Shown: piece by piece, positions 25,626 through 34,218 of the stretch | How positions within the stretch are numbered: position 1 is the first letter of the stretch | How the letters are laid out: every line of letters starts with the position of its first letter | NCBI RefSeq assembly: GCF_004682055.1 | Contig: NZ_QUZU01000003.1 | Coordinates: 170,750 to 234,749 of the forward strand | Direction of reading: 5' to 3' | Length of the DNA: 64,000 nucleotides | Source of the DNA: Pseudomonas kairouanensis | Lineage (GTDB): Bacteria; Pseudomonadota; Gammaproteobacteria; Pseudomonadales; Pseudomonadaceae | Program-made: the position numbers and the translations under genes | Notes under the pieces: generated by a model | The model's input: the letters and a program-made list of their open reading frames with translations, nothing else | The model's database searches: none | Told to the model about the DNA's origin: nothing

Positions 25626-27248
25626 TTACAGCTGGAACTTGCTCACCAGCACATTGAAGGAGGTGGCCAGGCGCGACAGGTCTTGGCTGGAGGCGTTGGT
25701 CTGGTGCGCACCGGCGGCGGTCTGGGTGGACAGGTCCTGGATGTTCAGCAGGTTGCGGTCCACTTCGCGGGCGACCTGGGCCTGTTCTTCGGAAGCCGAA
25801 GCAATCACCAGGTTGCGTTCGTTGATCTTCGCCACGCTGGCGGTAATGCGTTGCAGCGCCTCGCCGGCGTTCTGCGCCAGGACCTGGGTGTTGTTGGCCC
25901 AGGTCAGGCTCTTGGTCATGGCGGCCACGGCGTCATCGGCGCCAACCTGCACTTCGCCGATCATCTTTTCGATATCGACGGTGGAGGTCTGGGTGCGATG
26001 GGCCAGGGCCCGTACTTCATCGGCCACCACCGCAAACCCGCGACCCTGTTCACCGGCACGCGCCGCTTCGATGGCGGCGTTAAGGGCCAACAGGTTGGTC
26101 TGGTCGGCGATGCCGCGGATCACATCGATCACTTTGCCGATTTCACGCACCTGGCCGGCGAGGTCCGCCACCGACTGGGTGGAGTCGTTGATCTCACTCA
26201 CCATCGACCCCATGCCGGTCACGGCCTGTTCCACCTGCTGGCGGCCGTCTTCGGCTTCGGTGGTGGCCTGGCGTGACGCTTCGGAGGTGGAGACGGCGTT
26301 GCTGGCCACTTCATCCACGGCGGCGGTCATCTGGTTGACGGCCGTGGCGGCCTGCTGGATTTCGTCATTCTGGCGGGTCAGGCCACGGCTGCTCTCATCG
26401 GTGACGGCGCTGAGTTCTTCGGCCGCCGACGCCAGTTGGTCGGAGGCGTTGGCGATTTCCACCAGGGTGCTTTTGAGGCCGCCTTGCATGTCCGACAGGG
26501 CCATCAGCAGTTGCCCGGCTTCGTCGGTGCGGTTGGTGACGATGGCTTGGGTGAGGTCGCCCTGGGCAATGCGCTGGGCGCTGTGCACCGCTTGGGCAAT
26601 GGGGCGCGTGATGAGGCGGGTGATCAGTACGCCAATGACGATTGCAATGATGAACGCCAGCACGATGCCGCTGATCATCCAGGTCAACGCGCTGTTGCGC
26701 AGGTCATCGGCGGCGGCGGCGCCTTCCTTGATCTGGCGGTTGTTGGAGTCGATCATCACGCGGATCAGCTCGCGAGCCTCGCGAAACAGTTCATTGTTGG
26801 TCGAGTTGAGCTGGCTGCGGGCCTGCTCGACTTGGTTGCCATCGAGCATCGCGATGACGCGCTCGGAGTTGTTGATATAGGTAGGCCAGATCTGGTCGAG
26901 CTTGTCGCCCGCCGCCCGTTCGTCGTCTTCCAGCGGTGTGGCGCGGTAGGTGGCGTAGGCCGCCTGGCTGCGCTTGAGTTCGTTGGCGATGTCCTGGCGC
27001 ACACGGTCACGGTCTTGGGCGGCGACATCGCCTTTGCTGGCGTCCATCAAGCGATACAGGCCACGGTTGTGGGCGACCAGGCCATTGAGGGTAGCTGCTG
27101 TGTTACTCACCGAAACCAGATTGTTGGAGAACGTCAGTTCCAGGGCGGAGGCCAGTCGAACGACGCCTTTGATACCCAGCAGGCCAACCCCGAGGGTGAC
27201 CAGCGCACACAGTAGAAATGAAAGCAGCAGCTTACTTGAGATTTTCAT
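25626..27248 (-). CDS. Methyl-accepting chemotaxis protein
   Basis: A 540-residue chemoreceptor. TM1 is about residues 7-29 ([24 protein letters not shown]); the periplasmic part (about 30-185) is helical and of the four-helix-bundle type (4HB_MCP). TM2 is about 189-211, HAMP follows ([25 protein letters not shown]), then the signalling hairpin [43 protein letters not shown], near residues 375-417. The ligand is unknown. It lies just upstream of the guanidine operon on the same strand; whether it senses a related compound is untested. Confidence 0.93.
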   Translation of the reverse strand: MKISSKLLLSFLLCALVTLGVGLLGIKGVVRLASALELTFSNNLVSVSNTAATLNGLVAHNRGLYRLMDASKGDVAAQDRDRVRQDIANELKRSQAAYATYRATPLEDDERAAGDKLDQIWPTYINNSERVIAMLDGNQVEQARSQLNSTNNELFREARELIRVMIDSNNRQIKEGAAAADDLRNSALTWMISGIVLAFIIAIVIGVLITRLITRPIAQAVHSAQRIAQGDLTQAIVTNRTDEAGQLLMALSDMQGGLKSTLVEIANASDQLASAAEELSAVTDESSRGLTRQNDEIQQAATAVNQMTAAVDEVASNAVSTSEASRQATTEAEDGRQQVEQAVTGMGSMVSEINDSTQSVADLAGQVREIGKVIDVIRGIADQTNLLALNAAIEAARAGEQGRGFAVVADEVRALAHRTQTSTVDIEKMIGEVQVGADDAVAAMTKSLTWANNTQVLAQNAGEALQRITASVAKINERNLVIASASEEQAQVAREVDRNLLNIQDLSTQTAAGAHQTNASSQDLSRLATSFNVLVSKFQL

Positions 27249-27564
27249 GGCTCGAATCCGGCGATATTAGCGAAGGGCGCACGCTAGAGCCTCCTGGCAG
27301 CGCGCGATATCATAGTGACATCATCGCAATCGACAAAGTTTCGAGCCACATAAATTTACTGAATCGATAAAGCTTACCGATAGGCAAACCCTATTCAGGC
27401 GTGGCTGTATGGGGCTGTATCCGTTCATCTACACAGATGTATCAAACTGTTACCAAAGCGCACCAGATTCGGTTTTTGATGTCAGATATTTCGTCATTCA
27501 GTGAAAGCTGAATGCCGCCCCCCAGCGTCGCTGGAGGTGCTCTTTCGCGGTCCAGGAGGCCGCC
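27249..27564. other. Intergenic region between divergent chemoreceptor and lipoprotein genes
   Basis: About 316 bp of lower-GC sequence that hold both divergent promoters. I see no gene and no motif strong enough to name. The lipoprotein gene has an AGGAGG ribosome site at its right edge. Confidence 0.5.
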
Positions 27565-27930
27565 ATGTATCGACGACTGCTGCTCAGCGCTTTACTCGGT
27601 CTAACCCTTTCTGCTTGTGTGCCCTACTACGATGGAGGCCAGAGCTACTATCGATCCGAGGTCTACACCTCACCGGCGCCGGTGTACTACTACGGCGGTG
27701 GCACGGCCTATCAATACCGCCGTGACTACTACCCTGCACCGCGTTATTACGCGCCTCAACCGCGTTACTACTCGGCGCCGCGTTATTACCAACCGGCACC
27801 GCGCTACTACCCGGCCGGCCCCCGCGCCGGTTACCGCCCTTATCCAAACCGAGGCTGGGGCGATCAGGGTGGTAATGGTTGGCACGGACGTGGTTCCGAT
27901 CATGGAGGTGGCCGCGGCGGTCACCGTTGA
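27565..27930 (+). CDS. Tyrosine-rich lipoprotein
   Basis: A 121-residue protein with a lipoprotein signal peptide; the lipobox LSAC places the lipidated cysteine at residue 18. The mature protein is low-complexity. Residues about 20-90 carry repeated PRYY/PAPRYY units (about 25 tyrosines in the protein), followed by a Gly/His/Arg-rich tail (RGWGDQGGNGWHGRGSDHGGGRGGHR). Asp at +2 is absent (the residue is Val), so sorting to the outer membrane is likely. No enzymatic domain is visible. Similar short Tyr-rich lipoproteins occur in pseudomonads without known role. Confidence 0.75.
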   Translation: MYRRLLLSALLGLTLSACVPYYDGGQSYYRSEVYTSPAPVYYYGGGTAYQYRRDYYPAPRYYAPQPRYYSAPRYYQPAPRYYPAGPRAGYRPYPNRGWGDQGGNGWHGRGSDHGGGRGGHR

Positions 27931-27946
27931 GAGGCCTGTACTGCAA

Positions 27947-27971
27947 GCGGCGCATGATGCGCCGCTTTTTT
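27947..27971 (+). terminator. Terminator after the Tyr-rich lipoprotein gene
   Basis: GCGGCGCA pairs with TGCGCCGC around a 3-base loop, followed by six T. Confidence 0.9.
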
Positions 27972-27984
27972 GTGGGTAAACGCT

Positions 27985-29097
27985 TTAGTAATCCGACAAA
28001 TCCGCCAGCGGGTGCCGGCCTTCCCACGCCTTGTGAAAGTGCGCGTCGACCACCGCCTGCGGCACGCGGTTGATGTCCGGCCAATGCCAGTGGGGCGTCT
28101 GGTCCTTGTCGATCAGCCGCGCGCGCACCCCTTCGCTGAACTCCGGGTGACGGCAGCAATTGAGGCTCAAGGTGTATTCCATCTGGAATACCTGGGCCAG
28201 GGACAGGTGGCGCGCACGCTGGATCTGTTCCCACACCAGGTGCGCCGTCAGGGGGCAGCCTTCGCTCAAGGTGGTACCGGCGCGCTTGAACAGCGGGTCA
28301 CTGTGCTCGCGCAGTGGGCTCAAGGCGCGCCAGGCGCAACGCACATCGCTGACGTCCAGCCATTCGTCGATCTGTGCGCGGCGGGGCAGCCATTGCGCCT
28401 CGGGTTGCTGGTCGACGGCTTCCTGGGCCAGGGCCTTGAGCAGGCTGTTGAGCTGCATGGCGGTTTGCTCTTGCCAGTTCAGTTGCAGCAGGCCGTCGAG
28501 CAGTTCGTCTTGTTGATCGTCGCGCAGAAAACGGTCGGCCAGGCCCAGGTCCAGGGCATCGCGCCCGTTGATGTGGGCACCGGTAAGGCCCAGGAACACG
28601 CCGAGCTTGCCGGGCAGGCGCGACAGGAACCAGCTGGCGCCTACGTCGGGGTACAGGCCGATGCTGATCTCGGGCATGGCCAGGCGACTGCTCGGCGTGA
28701 CAATCCGCACCGCCGCGCTCTGCAGCAGGCCCATGCCCCCGCCCAGCACGTAGCCGTGGCCCCAGCAGATCAATGGTTTGGGGTAGGTATGCAGGCGATA
28801 GTCGAGGCGGTATTCCGCGGCAAAAAACGCTGCGGCCAAGTCGGGCACCACACCGGGTTGTTCAAGGCAGGCGATTGCCAGGCTGCGCACTTCGCCGCCG
28901 GCGCAGAAGGCCTTGGGCCCATTGCCGCGCAACAGCACACACACGATTTTCGGGTCCTTGGCCCAGGCATCCAGGCGTTCGCCCAGGGCCAGGATCATCG
29001 GCAAGGACAGGGCGTTGAGGGACTTTGGCGCATCCAGGCTGGCGATACCGATGCGGGCACCGTCACTGCCGGTCAGCTCTTCGAAGTGCAGGTTCAT
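27985..29097 (-). CDS. 3-hydroxyisobutyryl-CoA hydrolase family (crotonase superfamily)
   Basis: A 370-residue crotonase-superfamily enzyme. The length and the C-terminal extension of about 110 residues mark the 3-hydroxyisobutyryl-CoA hydrolase (HIBCH/valine catabolism) subgroup rather than an enoyl-CoA hydratase. Oxyanion-hole segments are NGPKAFCAGGEVRSLA near residue 60 and GHGYVLGGGMGLLQSAAVRI near 113-132; the catalytic region is AMPEISIGLYPDVGASWFLSRLPG. An ATG pair lies at 29100/29097; GAGG is two and five bases upstream respectively, so the second was chosen. It stands alone. Confidence 0.88.
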   Translation of the reverse strand: MNLHFEELTGSDGARIGIASLDAPKSLNALSLPMILALGERLDAWAKDPKIVCVLLRGNGPKAFCAGGEVRSLAIACLEQPGVVPDLAAAFFAAEYRLDYRLHTYPKPLICWGHGYVLGGGMGLLQSAAVRIVTPSSRLAMPEISIGLYPDVGASWFLSRLPGKLGVFLGLTGAHINGRDALDLGLADRFLRDDQQDELLDGLLQLNWQEQTAMQLNSLLKALAQEAVDQQPEAQWLPRRAQIDEWLDVSDVRCAWRALSPLREHSDPLFKRAGTTLSEGCPLTAHLVWEQIQRARHLSLAQVFQMEYTLSLNCCRHPEFSEGVRARLIDKDQTPHWHWPDINRVPQAVVDAHFHKAWEGRHPLADLSDY

Positions 29098-29233
29098 CAT
29101 GACCTCATTCGGGGAAGTGAAGGATCAGTATGATCCCTTGGTAGGAAAGCGGCGGATGTGTGTCAGATCAATTGACAAGCGGGGTCGGCTTTCCTAGGGT
29201 TCGCTCCATTCTTTTTTACAAGACCATTCAACC

Positions 29234-29926
29234 ATGACCGAAGACGACCGTATCAAACTCGAACCCAGCTGGAAACACGCCCTGCGGGATGAGTTCGAGC
29301 AGCCGTACATGGCCCAGTTGCGCGAGTTTTTGCGCCAGGAACACGCCGCCGGCAAAGAGATCTACCCGCCCGGCCCGCTGATTTTCAACGCGCTCAATTC
29401 CACACCACTGGACAAGGTCAAGGTAGTGATCCTGGGGCAAGACCCCTACCACGGCCCAGGCCAGGCCCACGGCCTGTGCTTCTCGGTGCAACCGGGCATA
29501 CCCACGCCGCCGTCGCTGGTGAACATTTACAAAGAACTCAAGCGCGACCTGAACATCGACATCCCCAACCACGGCTGCCTGCAAAGCTGGGCCGACCAGG
29601 GGGTGTTGTTGCTCAACACCACCATGACCGTGGAGCGCGCCAATGCCAACGCCCATGCGGGCAAGGGCTGGCAGTTCTTTACCGATCGGATTATCGAGGT
29701 GGTCAGCCAGCACCAGCCGCACCTGGTATTTTTGCTGTGGGGCGCCCATGCCCAGGGCAAGCAGAAACTGGTGGATGCCACCAAGCACCTGGTGCTGACG
29801 TCGGTGCATCCGTCGCCGTTATCGGCCTATCGCGGGTTCTTGGGCTGCGGGCATTTCAGCCGCACCAACAAGTTTCTTGAGCAAAACGGCGAGACGCCGA
29901 TCGAGTGGCGGTTGCCGCTGCTCTAG
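29234..29926 (+). CDS. ung: Uracil-DNA glycosylase
   Basis: A 230-residue family 1 uracil-DNA glycosylase that removes uracil from DNA. The water-activating loop GQDPYHG is residues 68-74 (D70), the uracil-binding segment is [23 protein letters not shown], and the minor-groove intercalation loop [11 protein letters not shown] begins at 192. Length is normal. No operon partner is evident; a REP pair follows. Confidence 0.96.
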   Translation: MTEDDRIKLEPSWKHALRDEFEQPYMAQLREFLRQEHAAGKEIYPPGPLIFNALNSTPLDKVKVVILGQDPYHGPGQAHGLCFSVQPGIPTPPSLVNIYKELKRDLNIDIPNHGCLQSWADQGVLLLNTTMTVERANANAHAGKGWQFFTDRIIEVVSQHQPHLVFLLWGAHAQGKQKLVDATKHLVLTSVHPSPLSAYRGFLGCGHFSRTNKFLEQNGETPIEWRLPLL

Positions 29927-29943
29927 CGGCTGACCACAATCCA

Positions 29944-30034
29944 ATGTGTGTGTGGGCTTGCTCGCGAAGACGGAGTGTCAGGCAGCAAATCTGGCACTGA
30001 TACACCGCCTTCGCGAGCAAGCCCGCTCCCACAT
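29944..30034. repeat. Paired inverted REP element, left arm shortened
   Basis: The right arm TTCGCGAGCAAGCCCGCTCC plus CACA is complete. The left arm TGTGGGCTTGCTCGCGAA lacks the internal AGCGGG. The pair fills the gap between the convergent ung and AbrB-family genes. Confidence 0.85.
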
Positions 30035-30052
30035 TTGGATCCTGACAAGGCT

Positions 30053-31090
30053 TTAAATATTTTCGGGCTGGCGATTCCAACGCCTGAACAACGGCTCCGC
30101 CAAAAACAACACAAACAGCAACCGCATCACCTGCATCGCCGTCACCAACGGCACCGACAGTTGCAAGGTCTCGGCCGTCAAACTCATCTCGGCAATCCCG
30201 CCGGGCATCATGCCCAGCGTCAGCGAGCGCAGGTCCAGGTGGGTCAGGGCGCTTAAACCCACCGCTGCCAATGTGGCCAGCGCCATGGTCAAGGCCGTGC
30301 CCACCAAGGTGCGGGCCATAAACGAAGGTGCCCGGCGAAAGAACTGCCGGTTGAAGTGGCAACCCAAACCGCTGCCGATCAACCATTGGCCAATCTGGCT
30401 GCCGCCGTCGGGCAGGCCGATGTGCAAATCCCACACGACACTGGCTGTCGCACTCACCAGCAGCGGCCCGAACAGCCAAGGGTTTGGTTGACGCAAACGC
30501 TGCCAGCCCCAGGCCACCAGCGCACCCAGCGGAAATAACATCAACAACCACGGCCAACTCACCGGCGCCGGATGAAACTGCGGCGCACCGCCTTCAAGCA
30601 CATACTTGAAGATCGCCGGCACACACAGCACCACCACCAACACCCGCAAACTCTGCCCCGCCGCAACCCGGCTGAGCACCGCGCCGTTGCGCGCGCCCAG
30701 GTTGACCATCTCACCGGAGCCGCCCGGCATGCTGGAGAAAAACGCAGTAGCGCGGTCTTCACCGCTGCGCCGCATCAACCACACCCCCACGATGCTCGAC
30801 AGGCTGGTCACCAACGCGCCAAAGAAGATCAGCCCGAAATGGCTCATCACCTGCTCGATCACCACCGGGGTAAAGTGCAGCCCGATGCCAATCCCCACCA
30901 CCCATTGGCCGCATTTGCGCCCGCCGGGAATCTCCGCCAACTGCCACGGGGTGAGGCAACGCACCAGGATAATCGCCAGCAACGAGCCGACCATGTACGG
31001 CAAAGGCCAGCCAACCAGGCTGGCCAGGTAACCGCCGGCCAGGCCGACCAGCGGTGTTCCCCACCAATGTTTAAAGGTGACCTCAGACAT
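30053..31090 (-). CDS. AbrB-family membrane protein (ammonia monooxygenase-like annotation)
   Basis: A 345-residue polytopic membrane protein with an internal duplication typical of the AbrB membrane family: GLAGGYLASLVGWPLPYMVGSLLA in the first half and LMLFPLGALVAWGWQRL..WLFGPLLVSATASVVW in the second. FFSSMPGGSGEMVNLGARNGA and LGMMPGGIAEMSLTAETL are the repeated Pro-Gly motif segments. It is last in the tctCBA locus; its start overlaps the tctA stop by 8 bp, so it is co-translated with the tricarboxylate transporter. The start at 31090 removes nine residues read from within tctA. Function is unknown; a permease role is inferred. Confidence 0.85.
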   Translation of the reverse strand: MSEVTFKHWWGTPLVGLAGGYLASLVGWPLPYMVGSLLAIILVRCLTPWQLAEIPGGRKCGQWVVGIGIGLHFTPVVIEQVMSHFGLIFFGALVTSLSSIVGVWLMRRSGEDRATAFFSSMPGGSGEMVNLGARNGAVLSRVAAGQSLRVLVVVLCVPAIFKYVLEGGAPQFHPAPVSWPWLLMLFPLGALVAWGWQRLRQPNPWLFGPLLVSATASVVWDLHIGLPDGGSQIGQWLIGSGLGCHFNRQFFRRAPSFMARTLVGTALTMALATLAAVGLSALTHLDLRSLTLGMMPGGIAEMSLTAETLQLSVPLVTAMQVMRLLFVLFLAEPLFRRWNRQPENI

Positions 31091-32597
31091 CGGCCACGGC
31101 ACGACGCTGCAGGGCACGTTTACGGTAGATACGCACCAGCGGGAACATCAGCATCAACGCGGTCAGCACCCACACACCAAAGGTGATCGGGCTCGACCAG
31201 AGGATGTCCAGCGCACCGTTGGAGATCGACAGCGCACGGCGCAAATTCTGCTCCATCAGCCCGCCGAGGATAAAGCCCAGCAGCACTGGCGACAGCGGGA
31301 AGTCGAGCTTGCGCAGGATGTAGCCGAAGATACCGATGCCCACCATCAGGAACAGGTCGAAGGTGGTGGCGTGAACCGCGTACACACCGATTGCCGTGAT
31401 GATGGCGATCACCGGCACCAGCGCCCAATTCGGCACGGCGAGGATGCGGGTGAAGATGCGGATCATCGGGATGTTGAGGATCACCAGCATGATGTTGGCG
31501 ATAAACAACGAAGCGATCAGGCCCCAGACGATGTCAGGTTGCTGCTGGAACAGCAGGGGACCCGGCGTGATGTTGTACAGCGACAGTGCGCCGATCATCA
31601 CCGCCGTGGTGCCCGAGCCGGGTACGCCGAGGGTCAGCATGGGCACCAGGGCGCCGCAGGCGGATGCGCCAATGGCGGTTTCCGGGGCTGCCAGGCCACG
31701 CATGTCGCCCTGGCCGAACTTGCCGCTGGCACCGGCCAGGCGTTTTTCGGTCATGTAGGCAACGGCCGAGGCCAAGGTAGCGCCAGCACCGGGCAACACG
31801 CCCATGATGAAGCCCAGCAGGCCGCAGCGAATATTCACCACGAACACCGCAGACGCTTCCTTCAGGTTGAACATCATGCGTCCGGTGGCTTTCACGGCTT
31901 CCTGGCCACGGTGGGTTTTTTCCAGCAGCAACAGGATCTCGCTGATGGAGAACAGGCCCAGCACCAACACCACGAACTGGATGCCGTCGGTGAGGTGGAT
32001 GTTGTCACCGGTAAAACGGTACACGCCGCTGTTGGCGTCGATACCGACCGCCGACAGGAACAGACCGATCAGCGCCGCCACGAAGGTCTTCAGCGGTTTG
32101 TCACCGGCCATGCCGCCCAGGCACACAATCGCGAACACCATCAGTACGAAATATTCCGCCGGACCGAAGGCAATCGCCCATTTGGCCAACAACGGTGCAA
32201 ACAGCACCATGCCGCAGGTGGCGATAAACGCGCCGATGAACGAACTCCACGCCGACAACGACAGTGCGACACCGGCCAGGCCTTTGCGGGCCATGGGGTA
32301 GCCGTCGAGGGTGGTCATCACGGTGGAAGCTTCGCCCGGGATGTTGAGCAGGATCGAGCTGATACGGCCGCCGTATTCGCAGCCCAGGTACACGGCCGCC
32401 AGCAGGATCAGCGCCGATTCCGGCGGCAGGCCCAGGGCAAATGCGATAGGGATCAACAAGGCCACGCCGTTGATCGGACCCAGGCCCGGCAGCAGGCCGA
32501 CCACGGTGCCGATCAAGGTGCCGCACAGCGCAGTCACCAGGTTGTACGGGGACAGTGCAACGCCGAAGCCCTGGCCCAAATAGCTGAAAGTATCCAT
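31083..32597 (-). CDS. tctA: Tricarboxylate transporter large membrane subunit TctA
   Basis: A 504-residue membrane protein with about 11-12 hydrophobic segments. The TctA signature GLLPGLGPINGVALLIPIAF is near residues 28-47, with SSILLNIPGEASTVMTTLDGYPMARKG shortly after and a second LPGAGAT segment later. It forms the channel of the tripartite tricarboxylate transporter with TctB and the periplasmic TctC. It follows tctB by one base and overlaps the AbrB-like gene. Start 32597 was chosen because upstream in-frame residues are read out of tctB. Confidence 0.95.
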   Translation of the reverse strand: MDTFSYLGQGFGVALSPYNLVTALCGTLIGTVVGLLPGLGPINGVALLIPIAFALGLPPESALILLAAVYLGCEYGGRISSILLNIPGEASTVMTTLDGYPMARKGLAGVALSLSAWSSFIGAFIATCGMVLFAPLLAKWAIAFGPAEYFVLMVFAIVCLGGMAGDKPLKTFVAALIGLFLSAVGIDANSGVYRFTGDNIHLTDGIQFVVLVLGLFSISEILLLLEKTHRGQEAVKATGRMMFNLKEASAVFVVNIRCGLLGFIMGVLPGAGATLASAVAYMTEKRLAGASGKFGQGDMRGLAAPETAIGASACGALVPMLTLGVPGSGTTAVMIGALSLYNITPGPLLFQQQPDIVWGLIASLFIANIMLVILNIPMIRIFTRILAVPNWALVPVIAIITAIGVYAVHATTFDLFLMVGIGIFGYILRKLDFPLSPVLLGFILGGLMEQNLRRALSISNGALDILWSSPITFGVWVLTALMLMFPLVRIYRKRALQRRAVADV

Positions 32598-32598
32598 G

Positions 32599-33057
32599 TC
32601 AGTTCTCCAGAACGTCGAGCAGGCCCAGGGGCAGCGGTACATCCATGGCTTTGTCGAACAGCAGGTACAGGCCGATGGCCATGAGGCTGACGATCACCAC
32701 GCTCGGCAACCAGCGGCCGCCATACAGGCGTGCCATGGGGATGCCGATCAGCATGCTGCTGAGGATGAAGCCCAGGGGCTCGAAGGTGCCGGCGAACACG
32801 ATCAAAAGGCCCACGCACATGGCGATCTTGATCAGGGTTTCGCGGTCTAGCGCGGGTTCTTCTTCCGTATGTTTGGTGGGCTGCGGGCGAATGATCATGT
32901 AGATCAGCCCCAGGCTCATCAGGCCGAGCATTAGCAGCGGATAGGCGCGAGGCCCCACTGGTTCGTAGGAAAATGCAGCCTGATACGGCCAGGCCATCAG
33001 TGCGAGGCCGGCGCAGACCAGCAACATCACAGAGGCGAAAATGCGTTGTAAAAGCAT
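32599..33057 (-). CDS. tctB: Tricarboxylate transporter small membrane subunit TctB
   Basis: A 152-residue protein with four predicted membrane helices: LLQRIFASVMLLVCAGLALMAW, AYPLLMLGLMSLGLIYMII, IKIAMCVGLLIVFAGTFEPLGFILSSMLIG and VVIVSLMAIGLYLLF. The charged loop between helices 2 and 3 (RPQPTKHTEEEPALDRETL) and the PLGFI segment are typical of TctB. Sequence conservation in this family is low; the position between tctC and tctA supports the call. Confidence 0.93.
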   Translation of the reverse strand: MLLQRIFASVMLLVCAGLALMAWPYQAAFSYEPVGPRAYPLLMLGLMSLGLIYMIIRPQPTKHTEEEPALDRETLIKIAMCVGLLIVFAGTFEPLGFILSSMLIGIPMARLYGGRWLPSVVIVSLMAIGLYLLFDKAMDVPLPLGLLDVLEN

Positions 33058-33078
33058 AGGAGACTCCTAGGCCGCTTT

Positions 33079-33178
33079 TGTAGGAGCGAGCTTGCTCGCG
33101 AAGAACGAAAGAACACCGCGTTTATCCAGGCAGCACGCGTCATCGTTGACGTTTTTCGCGGGCAAGCCCGCTCCTACA
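33079..33178. repeat. Paired inverted REP element between tctC and tctB
   Basis: The arms TGTAGGAGCGAGCTTGCTCG and CGCGGGCAAGCCCGCTCC plus TACA flank about 50 bp. It lies between tctC and tctB and may affect relative expression of the binding protein and the membrane subunits. Confidence 0.88.
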
Positions 33179-33187
33179 GAGGGGCGA

Positions 33188-34171
33188 TTACTGGATCAGG
33201 CCAAACTCTTTGGCCAGCACTTTGTAGTCAGCCACTTGTTTCTTCACGTAGGTGTCCAGCTCCGGGCCGGTCATGGCGAACGGGAACAGCTCGCGCTGGT
33301 CACGCAGCTTGGCGAACTCCTCGGAGGCCAGCAGTTTGTCGAAGGCTTCTTTCCACCAGGCGTAGTCGGCATCGCTGACTTTTGGCCCGAGGTAGAAACC
33401 CCGTACCACCGGCCAGACGATGTCGTAGCCTTGCTCTTTGGCGGTAGGAATGTTCTTCATTTCTGGCTCGTCCAGGCGCTGCTCGGAGAACACCGCCAGC
33501 AGGCGCATGTCGCCGCTCAGGATGTGCGGCATGGAGTCGGAGATGTCGGTACTGCCCACCTGGATATGGCCACCGAGCAGGGCGGTGGCGATTTCGCCGC
33601 CACCTTCGAGCGCCACATACCGCAGCTCACGCGGGTTGATCCCGGCGGCCTTGGCGATAAGCGCCGTTTGCATCCAGTCCTGGCTGCCCACGGTGCCGCC
33701 GGAACCAATCACCACGCTGCCCGGATCTTTCTTCAGGGCTTTGACCAGATCGTCGAGGGTCCTGTAGGGCGAATCGGCTTTCACCGCGATGGCACCGTAG
33801 CTGGTGCCGACCGCTGCCAGCCAACGCACGGCGCTTTCATCGAAGCGGCCGAACTTGCCCTGGGCCAGGTTCAACAGCGAACCGCTGGACCAGGCCACCA
33901 GGGTGCCAGCATCCGCCGGGCGCTGGGCGACCACCGCGTTGTAGGCCACCGCACCCACGCCGCCGGGCATGTAGGTCACGCGCATCGGCTTGCTCAGCAG
34001 CTTTTCGTTGACCAGCGCGCTCTGCGCCAGTTTGCAGGTCAGGTCAAAACCACCGCCGGGGGAGGCCGGGGCGATACATTCCGGGCGCTTGGGCTCGTCG
34101 GCGGCCAGCAGTTGGCCGGCGAACAGCATGCAGCCGGCGGCGAGGGCCAATTTACGCAGTGAAAGGGTCAT
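33188..34171 (-). CDS. tctC: Tricarboxylate-binding periplasmic protein TctC
   Basis: A 327-residue Bug/TctC-family binding protein with a signal peptide (MTLSLRKLALAAGCMLFAGQLLA). The ligand loop region CIAPASPGGGFDLTCKLAQSAL is near residues 32-53 and KPMRVTYMPGGVGAVAYN near 61-78; GSGGTVGSQDWMQTALIAKAAGI is the domain-2 anchoring segment. It delivers citrate-like acids to TctAB. GGAG lies six bases before the start at 34171. It sits between the porin gene and tctB on the same strand. Confidence 0.94.
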   Translation of the reverse strand: MTLSLRKLALAAGCMLFAGQLLAADEPKRPECIAPASPGGGFDLTCKLAQSALVNEKLLSKPMRVTYMPGGVGAVAYNAVVAQRPADAGTLVAWSSGSLLNLAQGKFGRFDESAVRWLAAVGTSYGAIAVKADSPYRTLDDLVKALKKDPGSVVIGSGGTVGSQDWMQTALIAKAAGINPRELRYVALEGGGEIATALLGGHIQVGSTDISDSMPHILSGDMRLLAVFSEQRLDEPEMKNIPTAKEQGYDIVWPVVRGFYLGPKVSDADYAWWKEAFDKLLASEEFAKLRDQRELFPFAMTGPELDTYVKKQVADYKVLAKEFGLIQ

Positions 34172-34218
34172 GGGTTTCTCCTTCATTGTTGTTATGGGTG
34201 CTACTTACCAGAGCACAC

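Noticed and set aside
31077..32684. 535-codon plus-strand frame across tctA
   Set aside because: It is antisense to tctA, with repetitive Gln/His/Arg composition and no motif.
29944..33178. Repeated GTGGGAGC-like segments considered as a CRISPR array
   Set aside because: They are isolated inverted pairs far apart, with no regular spacers and no cas genes; they are REP elements.
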